A stretch of 11,259 bases of DNA from Coleofasciculus sp. S288 (lineage in GTDB: Bacteria > Cyanobacteriota > Cyanobacteriia > Cyanobacteriales > Coleofasciculaceae), in the NCBI GenBank assembly GCA_020216575.1, contig JAIUYC010000036.1, forward strand, positions 1-11,259. Direction: 5' to 3'. The position numbers and the translations under genes are program-made. Of the stretch, positions 1-7,909 are shown piece after piece (the first letter of the stretch is position 1; the number at the start of each line of letters is the position of its first letter). The notes beneath the pieces are model-generated. The model saw only the letters and a program-made list of their open reading frames with translations, was not told the DNA's origin and did not search any database.

Positions 1-1
1 G

Positions 2-3000
2 GCTACATATAACCGCCTTTACCCGCTGCCCCGGAAGCGGGTGTTTGATGGGTCGTATTTGACGTTGCCGGATAGCAACAGCAAAATCCAACTTCGCCCC
101 CACCAACTCAATGCCGTGGCACGAGCCATCCAGTCCAAACGGTTACTTGCATTGCATGAATGCGGAACTGGAAAGACGTTTACGATGGTTGCAGCTTGCT
201 ACGAAGCGCAGCGTTTGGGAATTGCAACCAAACCCGTCATCGTTGCACACAACAGTACGCTTTCTCAAGTCGTCAACAGCTTCAAACGGCTCTACCCGAA
301 CGCCAAACTGTTAGTAGCTGATGAGAGTAGTTGGAAAGAGCGAAATAAGCTGATTGCCAAGATTCAAACAGGCAGGTATCACGCGATAATTTTAACCCAT
401 TCCCAGTTTTTTGGTATCCCTATCAAGCCGACTACCAAACTCCGGTATATCAACAATCAATTGGAACTCATCGAACAGTACATGGAGGAAGCTTCCCAAG
501 ATAAAGACCGAAGCCTTTTCCTCGAACTGCGCCGCCAGAACGAATCGTTAAGAGAACAAGTTGCCGAGATAGCAACGTTGGAAAAGATTCGCACGACTCC
601 GAGCAATTCACCCGAATTTGGAGAATTGATTCAAAATCTGTTAAAGGAGGAAGTAATCTCAATTGAAGAAAATGGTCGGATTGAGTATGTCAAACCCTCG
701 GTAAAAACAGCCAAAAACAACCGAAAACAGAAGACGCTGGATAAAAAGCGAGATACGTTAAGTAATTCAGTGGAGAAAGCCACTAGCTATTACAGCCAAA
801 ATTCCATTAATATTTTCTGGGAAGACCTTGGCTGTAAATGGGTTTGGCTGGATGAATGTCACTGCGCCAAGAATATTGTGTTTGCCACGAAAACACAAGG
901 AATTGCTGGAATCACCAACACCAACACTCAAAGAAGCTTAAATACACTGCTCAAGTATAATTGGGTGTTTGAAGAAGGGGGATTTATTGGTGGAGGAACA
1001 GGAACGCTGCCCTCGAATAGTATTACTGAATTATACAACATTCAACGCCTGTTTTCTCCCGATATCCTCAAAGAAACCGGAACCGAACACTTTGATAGTT
1101 GGTTGGCTCAGTACGGGGAAATAACAACGAGTCTGGAATTCACGAGTACGGGCGGAATTAAACCGAGAACGCGAGTGAGTTCCTACAAAAATATTTGGGA
1201 ATTAATCAGTTCTGCCGCCCTATTTACTGACTTTGCAACGGCAGATGGTGTGGGAATTCCACGACCAGCGCTATGCCGATATACCATCACCGCACCGATG
1301 AACGAAACCCAATTGGTGATTACCAGAACTATCAAAAATTGGATGGAATTATGGCAGCGAAAAATGCCTGTCAGCTACGCCAAGCCGGACGGTACAATTG
1401 TGGAACACAACCCACTAACTCTAACCAGTTTGGGAAGCCTCGCCTCTATCGACCCCCGACTGGTTGAGCCAAATGCGTCCGTACATTTGGATACGAAGCT
1501 AACTCGTTTGATTCACAATGTATGGCATATCTGGAAAGCTAGCACGCCAGCACGCGGGACTCAAGTTATCTTCTGCGATTCAGGAGTTCCTAACAAAGCT
1601 AAGGGACTGTTTGACTGTTATAACTATATCCGCGACCATCTGGTTGGGCTGGGGGTGCCTCGGCGCGAAATAGCGTTCGTGCATGAGTGCAAAACGGATG
1701 AGGAGCGATTCGATCTGTATGGGAAAATTAATGCAGGAGTTGTGAGAATTGCGATCGCATCCACGGAGAAGGGCGGCACGGGTGCGGACTACCCCCAGCG
1801 TATCGTTGCAATGCACCATCTCGATTTGAGCTGGACTCCAGCTAGCTTGGTTCAGCGCCGGGGACGAGGACATCGCCAGGGCAATTTGTGGTCACAGGTG
1901 CATGAATTTGTGTACGGGACGGCTGGAGCAAACGGTTTACCAGGGTTCGATGCCTATAAGTTAGGGCTGGTAAAAATTAAGTCGGAGCTGAACTATAAGT
2001 TTATGACGGGCGATGTTCAGGAGCGGCATTGCGAGGATGTGGGCGAGGATGCCAGCCACTATATGATAGCGGCAGCTATCTTGAGCGGGAATAACACGGC
2101 TCTGGAACACGCACGCATTACTCGCCGGATTCGGCAGCTATCCTCTGACTTATCCAGCCTTTCGAGCAAACTGGAGGAGGATTTGGTCAGCCAAAAAAGC
2201 CTTCCCGGTGAAATCGAGAAGCTGAGAGCGATGCTTGGAGATGCTTTATCGGACGTGGAGCATCTTCGTTCGCTTGCGTTAGAGCAGGAATTGGAGCAAT
2301 GGATAGTAGAAGGTGTTAAGTACAGCAAGACTAAGACGGCGGCAAAGGCTCTGATGCAGGCGATTTACCGAATTATTCAAGGAAACGTTCCCTGCTTTGA
2401 ATCCAAAATTGGCTCTGTTGCGTCTCTGGGTATCTATGCAAACTACATTAAGGGGGACTGGGTGCAAAGTGTTTATCTTCGCAGTCAGAATGGCTCTGTT
2501 TACTACGACTTAAGTCAGCACTGGGAAACGGGAACGCAACTGGTTCGGGCAATTGGTCATGCGATCGCTAGTATTGCTGAAGGGGTAACGGTGGAGCAAC
2601 TAACTGAGGAACTAGAACGAAGAGAAGCTGAATTCAACGAGTTGCCTCAACGCATTGAGAACTTGACCTCAGAGGTTTCAAGGCTTCATCAAGAGCTAGA
2701 ACCACTGCTGGGGCGGGAAGCAGAACTGAGAAAGTTGCTGATGGAGGGTCAAAAAGATAATGGGTTATCAACGCAGGGAGCAAGTTCTCAGCGGGTTGCT
2801 GCACCAAGTCCTGCTTCCTATAGGGGGGCTGACTCAAAAGTAATCGAATATATCAAGAATCTTCCGATGCCGACAACAACTGATGCAGAAGGGAAGTTGG
2901 TTAGTTGGATTGATGCGATCGGGGAGGCTGCTCTAAACGTTCGGGAAAAGCTTCAGGACGTGGAAGGAGGTAATTCAATCAATCGTCAAACAATAGCCAA

Positions 3001-3088
3001 CACGCCTTCGGCTGCTGCACAGTTGTCACTAGTCCCAATTAGCATTCCTTCAAAACCAATTGTAGGAGAACAACTGGCACTGTTCTAA
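2..3088 (+). CDS. SF2 helicase, C-terminal part of a DNA methylase/helicase-type protein (5' truncated by window edge)
   Basis: Seen: an open frame runs from base 2 without a stop, so the GTG at 41 is probably internal; the residues just before it (YNRLYPLPRKR) fit the family's conserved block ahead of DGSxLTLP. Counting from GTG 41: Q-motif-like LRPHQ (18-22), Walker A ECGTGKT (40-46), DECH box (271-274), motif III-like GGGTGTLPSNS (317-327), STEKGGTGAD (574-583) and arginine-finger motif QRRGRGHRQGN (605-615), then FDAYKLGLVKIK (636-647). Predicted coiled coils lie near 695-750 and 850-900. Known: this arrangement is typical of the large plasmid, phage and ICE proteins that carry an adenine-specific DNA methylase followed by an SNF2/DEAD-like helicase. 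Inferred: an ATP-dependent DNA translocase acting in element replication, modification or anti-restriction. Whether a methylase lies upstream cannot be seen here. The protein ends in QLALF, a sliding-clamp-binding-like peptide. Confidence 0.88.
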   Translation, partial: ATYNRLYPLPRKRVFDGSYLTLPDSNSKIQLRPHQLNAVARAIQSKRLLALHECGTGKTFTMVAACYEAQRLGIATKPVIVAHNSTLSQVVNSFKRLYPNAKLLVADESSWKERNKLIAKIQTGRYHAIILTHSQFFGIPIKPTTKLRYINNQLELIEQYMEEASQDKDRSLFLELRRQNESLREQVAEIATLEKIRTTPSNSPEFGELIQNLLKEEVISIEENGRIEYVKPSVKTAKNNRKQKTLDKKRDTLSNSVEKATSYYSQNSINIFWEDLGCKWVWLDECHCAKNIVFATKTQGIAGITNTNTQRSLNTLLKYNWVFEEGGFIGGGTGTLPSNSITELYNIQRLFSPDILKETGTEHFDSWLAQYGEITTSLEFTSTGGIKPRTRVSSYKNIWELISSAALFTDFATADGVGIPRPALCRYTITAPMNETQLVITRTIKNWMELWQRKMPVSYAKPDGTIVEHNPLTLTSLGSLASIDPRLVEPNASVHLDTKLTRLIHNVWHIWKASTPARGTQVIFCDSGVPNKAKGLFDCYNYIRDHLVGLGVPRREIAFVHECKTDEERFDLYGKINAGVVRIAIASTEKGGTGADYPQRIVAMHHLDLSWTPASLVQRRGRGHRQGNLWSQVHEFVYGTAGANGLPGFDAYKLGLVKIKSELNYKFMTGDVQERHCEDVGEDASHYMIAAAILSGNNTALEHARITRRIRQLSSDLSSLSSKLEEDLVSQKSLPGEIEKLRAMLGDALSDVEHLRSLALEQELEQWIVEGVKYSKTKTAAKALMQAIYRIIQGNVPCFESKIGSVASLGIYANYIKGDWVQSVYLRSQNGSVYYDLSQHWETGTQLVRAIGHAIASIAEGVTVEQLTEELERREAEFNELPQRIENLTSEVSRLHQELEPLLGREAELRKLLMEGQKDNGLSTQGASSQRVAAPSPASYRGADSKVIEYIKNLPMPTTTDAEGKLVSWIDAIGEAALNVREKLQDVEGGNSINRQTIANTPSAAAQLSLVPISIPSKPIVGEQLALF

Positions 3089-3252
3089 AATCTTTGATTA
3101 AAACTGCCGTTAAAGGAATATTAAGGGGAGTGACCTGACCCTTTCGATAGTGGCATCCCAAATTCTTACGCAGAGTTTGGGGACTCACTCCCAACTGACG
3201 GGTACGCCTCAAGTAGGATAGCCTTGTGAACAATCTTCGATAGAGGTCAAGT
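3089..3252. other. Intergenic region, helicase to Trypco1 gene
   Basis: This 164-bp gap has no credible gene. It holds short inverted repeats: CCCAAA/TTTGGG with a 13-nt loop (about 3158-3182) and a TTGGG/CCCAA pair next to it. The octamer TTCGATAG occurs near both ends. I see no convincing sigma-70 promoter and no T-tract terminator. The Shine-Dalgarno-like AGAGGT at 3242-3247 serves the downstream GTG start. Confidence 0.5.
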
Positions 3253-3582
3253 GTGAAACGTATCGTTGAATTTCCTCTAGAAAGCGGCGACTCCATTCTT
3301 GTGGAAGTGGACGAGCCGAGCGATCGCATCGGTTTGGGTGACGAAATCGCTGAAAAAGCCCAAAAGACCTTTGAGTCTGCCCTGAATGCCATCAAGCCTG
3401 TAGCTAGTACTGTCATTAACAAGGTACGAAGCCTGAATGAGCCAGCCGATGAAGTAGAGGTCAAGTTCGGTATTAAAATGACAGCGGGGCTGGGAGCCGT
3501 AATCGCGTCAGGGAATGGTGAAGTTAACTATGAAATTACCTTGAAGTGGAAGCAAGAGTCTAACAATGGCGGCACCTCTTGA
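3253..3582 (+). CDS. Trypco1 / CU044_2847-family protein (trypsin-co-occurring domain)
   Basis: A 109-residue soluble protein. It opens with a beta-rich stretch (KRIVEFPLESGDSILVEVDEP, about 2-22), has a helical middle (about 28-62, EKAQKTFESALNAIKPVASTVINKVRSL) and ends with EVEVKFGIKMTAGLGAVIASG and a final strand, NYEITLKWK. This strand-helix-strand pattern ending in VKFGIKM-AGxGxVIASG-E-xxxxTLxW is what I know as the Trypco1 domain, found encoded beside trypsin-like proteases in STAND-type conflict systems. The GTG start is supported by AGAGGT five bases upstream and by the family's usual N-terminus. Its stop codon lies 17 bp inside the next gene, implying translational coupling and a joint role. 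Inferred: a partner, adaptor or regulator of the downstream protease. No catalytic residues are evident. The antisense frame over this gene is a shadow. Confidence 0.87.
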   Translation: MKRIVEFPLESGDSILVEVDEPSDRIGLGDEIAEKAQKTFESALNAIKPVASTVINKVRSLNEPADEVEVKFGIKMTAGLGAVIASGNGEVNYEITLKWKQESNNGGTS

Positions 3583-6500
3583 GTCATCGGTCGTCAGGAT
3601 TTACTCGAAATCGGGAAAGGTTGTGGGTGCGGGTTTTTTAGTCTCCTCCAAGCACGTTCTCACCTGTGCCCATGTCGTGACGGATGCGCTGGGCATTCCC
3701 CGTACTACTCAACAACAACCTGATGGTGTCATCAATCTGGACTTCCCGCTTTTGGCTGCTAAACAGTTGTTCGTAGCTAAAGTAATTTTCTGGCAACCTG
3801 TCAATCCCCATAAGGAATTTGAAGATATTGCGGGATTGGAGTTAGAAACGGCTCTCCCAGAAACGGCTCAACCCTCACAATTGGTTACGTCAGAGGATTT
3901 GTGGGGACATCCGTTCCGCGTTTTGGGGTTCCCAGCAGGACAGCCGAATGGGGTTTCGGCTTCTGGTGTGTTGCGCGGACGAATTGCAAACGGTTGGGTG
4001 CAGTTGGAGGATGTAAAACAACCGGGCTATCGATTGGAACCTGGTTTCAGCGGTGCGCCTGTGTGGGATGAGGAGTTACAGGGTGTGGCAGGAATGGCTG
4101 TCGCGGCAGAAATGAACCGAGCGGACGTAAAAGCCGCGTTTATTATTCCTACAAGTATTTTGGTAAGCGCTTGGTCTGATTTGGGCGAAAAAGCAATTTC
4201 CTCCTGTCCTTACCGAGGGTTGTTTGCCTTTCGGGAACAGGATGCTAAGTTCTTTTTCGGTCGCGAGGCGTTTACACAACAGCTAGTGGCTGCCGTACAA
4301 AGACAGCATTTGGTAGCGGTGATTGGTTCTTCGGGCAGTGGTAAGTCTTCGGTAGTGTTTGCAGGTCTTATACCTCAACTGCGGCAGCAAGGCGACTGGC
4401 TGATTAACTCGTTCCGTCCAGGAGAGCGCCCTTTCCGCAACCTTGCCGCTACGCTGGTTCCCCTCCTGGAAATTCAGATGAGCGAAACTGACCAACTGGT
4501 TGAAATTAATAAGCTGGCAACGGCGTTTGAGCAGGAAAACATAACTTTGCAAGATGTAGTCGCTCGTATTCTGGAGAAAAACTCAAGCACCCATCTGTTG
4601 TTGGTAGCAGATCAATTTGAAGAACTCTACACGCTCTGCCGAAATGCAGAGGAGCGCCAGCTATTTCTGGAGCAATTCCTGGGAGCGGTCAACAACAAGT
4701 CGAGTTTGAACCTTGTACTTACCTTACGAGCTGACTTTCTGGGATACGCCCTCTCTTACCGCCCCTTTGCCGATGCCTTGCAGAATGCCGACGTGAAACT
4801 TGGTCCGATGAACATCAGGGAGCTGCGAGATGCGATTGAAAAGCCTGCTCAGTTGCTGGGGGTGCGGATAGAGGAGGGGCTGACAGAGCGTATCTTAAAA
4901 GACGTGGAGAAGGAACCAGGAAATCTACCATTGCTAGAGTTTGCTCTGACGCTGCTGTGGGCACAACAAAGAAATGGACAGATGACTCATCGCGCTTATG
5001 AGCATATCGGCGGCGTTGAAAAAGCACTGACTAGATATGCGGAGGAGGTGTATGGAAAACTGAGTGAGGCAGACAAGCAAGTTGCCCATCAGGTGTTTAT
5101 CCAGTTAGTGTATCCGGGGGAAGGAACACAGGACACTCGACGACTGGCTACTCGTGCAGAGGTAGGGGAAAATAACTGGAATTTAGTGACGCGGCTAGCT
5201 AATGCTCGTCTGGTTGTGACTGGGTATGACGAGTCTACTAGCGAAGAAACCGTCGAGGTTGTCCATGAAGCCCTGATTGAAGGATGGGAAACCCTACGTC
5301 AATGGATAAAGGAAAATCGGCGCTTCCGTACTTGGCAAGAGCGGCTGCGAGAGTTGAGGCGTCAATGGGAGTTGACGGGTAAGGATGATGGAGCTTTGCT
5401 GCGAGGTGTACAACTAACAGAGGCAGAACAGTGGCATCAGCAACGCTTAGCAGAACTTAGTATAGAGGAGAGAGTTTTTATTCAGTTGAGTGTGGCATTG
5501 CGGGATAGGGAGAAAGCTGAGCAAAATTTTCTCCGACGGCTTTTTTTGTCACGCCTTCTGCTTATAAGTGTGCCAGTGTTACTAATGGGGGTGTATACGA
5601 CCTACAGAAAAGCACGCTCAACACTTTTAGAAACCTCTCGCCAAAATCTTACCGAAAGCGCTGTTAGACAAGCAGAGAGTATTCAAGAGTCGATTATCGC
5701 TCTGCAAGCCAACTTAGTGACAGCCAGTAAAGCCACCGTTTTTCAATCTGGCTCTAAAGATGCCTATCAACGCTTTATCACTCAACTGGCTGGACAACTA
5801 CCAACCCAGATTCAATGCGTAGAGTTAAGCGACCTTAACACTCAACAGGCACTTGCCCGTACCTGTAACGAGCCATTACTGCCTAAAGCCGCAACAAAAC
5901 TTTGGCCTCAGCAGCAAAGTCTGCCCAATCAAGATATTTCCAAGCGTTCTCAGGTTTATGTGGCAACACGGCTTCCTGTCAATCCACCCGTCTCTGCAAC
6001 GAAAAAAGGCAATAGCTCCGACTCGACAAGTCAACTCAAGCTATTACTCAGTGTTCCAGTTTATGATGCGGCTGGTCAACTGCGTTATGCCTTGAGTATT
6101 CAGTCAGCGCTACTACCGCCAGAACAGGCGAAACGTGGGTCGCTCAGTGGGAAACCCGTTGTAATTAACCAAGCAGGAACGATACTCACCCATCCCTACC
6201 TAGAACGCATTGGAAAAAATATTAATCAGGAAGCAGATGCCGAGGCGCTTAAGACCGTTGTATCCAATGCGATATCGGGACGACAGGATTTTCAGCATTT
6301 GTTTTCCTTTGAGAAAAACGGAGTGGAATCCCTAGCTGGATACACCTCGATTTCTAGTCCGATTACAAGTGAACAAGGCCAAAAGTGGGTGATTTTAGCT
6401 GTCACTCGCTTAGAGAGCGCTCTGTATGGTCTCAAAGATATTCAGCAATTTATTATGTTTGCGACATGTGGCTTAATAACGTTCGCCTTTCTTGTAGCAT

Positions 6501-6592
6501 TGTATTACTCTCATACTTTGAGCAGTAGATCGAAAAATCTTCCTGTTAAGTGGAAGCTCAAGGGGTGGAAGTTGAAAAAGACCTATTTCTAG
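3566..6592 (+). CDS. Trypsin-like protease / nSTAND1 NTPase / transmembrane Cache-like sensor fusion
   Basis: Domains in the 1008-residue protein, in order. Trypsin-like serine protease, about 1-205: GAGFLVS, catalytic His36 in TCAHVV, Asp87 in FEDIAG, Ser162 in PGFSGAPV. STAND NTPase of nSTAND1 type, about 213-580: CPYRGLFAF entry motif, FFGRE, Walker A GSSGSGKSS (254-262), Walker B LLLVADQFEEL (344-354), RADFL (388-392), and winged-helix-end motif VVHEALIEGWETLRQWI (565-581). Then a helical linker, TM1 about 659-680, a roughly 275-residue extracytoplasmic region resembling a PDC/Cache sensor (LLLSVPVYDAAGQLRYALSI near 827-846, GTILTHPYLERIGKNI near 871-886), TM2 about 961-981 and a short basic tail. 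Known: trypsin-STAND fusions are predicted conflict proteins in which NTPase switching activates a protease effector. Inferred: the protease and NTPase are cytoplasmic and the sensor looks outward. The fold of the sensor is less certain than the protease and NTPase calls. ATG at 3566 overlaps the Trypco1 gene. Confidence 0.9.
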   Translation: MAAPLESSVVRIYSKSGKVVGAGFLVSSKHVLTCAHVVTDALGIPRTTQQQPDGVINLDFPLLAAKQLFVAKVIFWQPVNPHKEFEDIAGLELETALPETAQPSQLVTSEDLWGHPFRVLGFPAGQPNGVSASGVLRGRIANGWVQLEDVKQPGYRLEPGFSGAPVWDEELQGVAGMAVAAEMNRADVKAAFIIPTSILVSAWSDLGEKAISSCPYRGLFAFREQDAKFFFGREAFTQQLVAAVQRQHLVAVIGSSGSGKSSVVFAGLIPQLRQQGDWLINSFRPGERPFRNLAATLVPLLEIQMSETDQLVEINKLATAFEQENITLQDVVARILEKNSSTHLLLVADQFEELYTLCRNAEERQLFLEQFLGAVNNKSSLNLVLTLRADFLGYALSYRPFADALQNADVKLGPMNIRELRDAIEKPAQLLGVRIEEGLTERILKDVEKEPGNLPLLEFALTLLWAQQRNGQMTHRAYEHIGGVEKALTRYAEEVYGKLSEADKQVAHQVFIQLVYPGEGTQDTRRLATRAEVGENNWNLVTRLANARLVVTGYDESTSEETVEVVHEALIEGWETLRQWIKENRRFRTWQERLRELRRQWELTGKDDGALLRGVQLTEAEQWHQQRLAELSIEERVFIQLSVALRDREKAEQNFLRRLFLSRLLLISVPVLLMGVYTTYRKARSTLLETSRQNLTESAVRQAESIQESIIALQANLVTASKATVFQSGSKDAYQRFITQLAGQLPTQIQCVELSDLNTQQALARTCNEPLLPKAATKLWPQQQSLPNQDISKRSQVYVATRLPVNPPVSATKKGNSSDSTSQLKLLLSVPVYDAAGQLRYALSIQSALLPPEQAKRGSLSGKPVVINQAGTILTHPYLERIGKNINQEADAEALKTVVSNAISGRQDFQHLFSFEKNGVESLAGYTSISSPITSEQGQKWVILAVTRLESALYGLKDIQQFIMFATCGLITFAFLVALYYSHTLSSRSKNLPVKWKLKGWKLKKTYF

Positions 6593-6812
6593 ATCAAGAT
6601 GCCTTCTCGTTTTCCTCTAGAACTAAGAGTTTGATCTGCTCTCAGTGTGATCGCCTTTGAGTTGAAGTTGTATGAGCTATGCGACCGCCCCTCGCATCGC
6701 GTAAGCAGTCTCGGCATCAACGAGCGATCGCCTTTACTGTGTAATGCAGGAACTATGGTCTGTGGAAAGTGCGAGCCAACTGAGTTGAAGTTTTATAGTC
6801 GTGCGATTGCCT
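6593..6812. other. Non-coding region with HIP1-rich degenerate repeats
   Basis: Immediately after the STAND gene there is a 7-bp inverted repeat, AGATCAA (6591-6597) and TTGATCT (6631-6637), a weak terminator candidate without a T-tract. TGAGTTGAAGTT occurs at 6658 and again at 6781, each followed within about 15 bp by TGCGA. GATCGCCTTT-like units recur near 6649, 6725 and 6803 (the last degenerate). A 61-codon frame through here (6647-6832) has low-complexity, unrecognisable content and is best read as non-coding repeat DNA of a kind common in cyanobacterial genomes. Confidence 0.5.
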
Positions 6813-7883
6813 TCACTGCTCGATATGAGTGATTTTGACTGCCGAGGCGGCTTGTAATAAGTGGTAGCAAGCCCAGTCCACCAAACTCATTCCAGCAGCG
6901 CGTGCAGCATCCTCAAATATCGGTTGTAAGTGTCCTGGGAGTGTGAGCGTGAAGGTTGAAGGAGTAGGTTGAGTTTTCTGGTTAGCCGAGTCAGCAAGAG
7001 CCTGTTGTTCGCTCCAAGAATTGCACTCCGCTCCCCTCGTGCCGCCGTCTTTTTCCAGAAAACTCAGAATACCAAACTTGTTGCAATAAAAGCTGTGGTT
7101 ATCTTTGACTGATTCTCGGCTGTAATGCTGGCAATTCCAACAGGTACGCTTTTGGGGAGTTGTTTGTTCGCTTTCATGGCTAGCTGCTCTTCGTTTCTTA
7201 AGACGCTTGATAGCTGCGTCCACGCTCTGCTCGTTGAGGACTTGACGTAAATCGAGTGCTACCTCGATGTCACCTTGTGACTTCAACTCGTCTATCGCCT
7301 CAACCACCTTTTTAGCTTTAGCATAAGTCCGACCGCTGCCCAAACCTACAAGCTTGGCTACCTTGTCGCGGCTTTTCCCCTTGGACGCTTGTGGAAAATT
7401 TTCCACAAGCGTATCGTGAGTCTCCCTTCCCAACTTCTGGTTAGTCACCGCTGCTGCCAGTTGCTGTCGTTGCTTGGCTTTAGCCCTTTCTACTCGCTCC
7501 CAGACTTCAGCTTCCCGAACTTTTTGCTCACGAGTCTTATCGCGGCTAGCATTTTCTAGCAGCAGGGCTTCTAGTTCAGCCTCCTCAGAAGGAAACTCTT
7601 TGACCTCTACAGGGACAGTTTTCCAGGCCAATATCTGTACGGCTATACAACGTCGATGACCGCTAATGATAATGTTGTGTTGGTTAATTACTAGAGGTCT
7701 TACCCACCCGGAAGTCCGAATGAGTTCAACTAAATCGGAAACATCTTCTGCGTCTCCATAAATCGAGAAGTTAAGAGGATGAGGTCTGAGTGTAGTTGGG
7801 TTAACTAAACGAAAGATGGGATTGGGTAAAGACTTTTGCTCACTCCCAGTAGCTCCAGTTGATGAATCTGAAGAACTATCCAT
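6813..7883 (-). CDS. ParB-like nuclease/partition-domain protein with Cys4 zinc-knuckle-like segment and C-terminal RHH-like segment
   Basis: A 356-residue protein. A ParB/Srx-type N-terminal domain spans about 22-115: LVNPTTLRPHPLN, then DLVELIRTSGWVRPLVI, then the signature ISGHRRCIAVQIL with GHRR at 75-78, then LLLENASRDKTREQK. A charged helical region follows, then an HTH-like segment about 168-192 (GKSRDKVAKLVGLGSGRTYAKAKK). Cys248, Cys251, Cys267 and Cys287 form a likely zinc-binding knuckle, and residues 309-347 (STFTLTLPGHLQ...) resemble a ribbon-helix-helix domain. Known: the GHRR/GERR box belongs to the CTP/phosphate-binding pocket of ParB-fold proteins. Plasmids and phages carry many such proteins that are not chromosomal ParB. 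No parA is visible in the window, so a partition role is unproven and a transcriptional or replication-linked role is equally possible. The ATG at 7883 is chosen because it begins just before the domain; its ribosome-binding site is weak. Confidence 0.83.
   Translation of the reverse strand: MDSSSDSSTGATGSEQKSLPNPIFRLVNPTTLRPHPLNFSIYGDAEDVSDLVELIRTSGWVRPLVINQHNIIISGHRRCIAVQILAWKTVPVEVKEFPSEEAELEALLLENASRDKTREQKVREAEVWERVERAKAKQRQQLAAAVTNQKLGRETHDTLVENFPQASKGKSRDKVAKLVGLGSGRTYAKAKKVVEAIDELKSQGDIEVALDLRQVLNEQSVDAAIKRLKKRRAASHESEQTTPQKRTCWNCQHYSRESVKDNHSFYCNKFGILSFLEKDGGTRGAECNSWSEQQALADSANQKTQPTPSTFTLTLPGHLQPIFEDAARAAGMSLVDWACYHLLQAASAVKITHIEQ
7385..7412. repeat. Perfect 28-bp palindrome of two head-to-head DnaA-box-like nonamers
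   Basis: The left half, ACGCTTGTGGAAAA, is followed directly by its exact reverse complement, with no spacer and no mismatch. The centre is TGTGGAAAA joined to TTTTCCACA, the nonamer reported as the cyanobacterial DnaA box. It lies inside the ParB-like gene, encoding residues 158-167 (TLVENFPQAS) just before the HTH. It could be a DnaA or ParB binding site, or an mRNA hairpin. The structure is certain; the function is inferred. Confidence 0.75.
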
Positions 7884-7909
7884 AATCGGGATGTTGATAG
7901 GTCAACCAA

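Noticed and set aside
3039..3464. 141-codon minus-strand frame
   Set aside because: It is antisense to the well-supported Trypco1 gene and reads as low-complexity Ser/Arg-rich shadow sequence.
6417..6426. 10-bp palindrome around AGAGCGCTCT in the STAND gene
   Set aside because: Palindromes of this length are expected by chance in a window of this size and nothing else supports a function.
3271..6622. 12-bp repeat TTTCCTCTAGAA at 3271 and 6611 flanking the conflict module, as possible attachment sites
   Set aside because: A few 12-bp matches are expected by chance in 11 kb, the first copy is inside the Trypco1 coding sequence, and no integrase is present.
6647..6832. 61-codon forward frame
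   Set aside because: It translates HIP1-rich repeat DNA, has no recognisable fold or ribosome-binding site, and overlaps the end of the parB-like gene.
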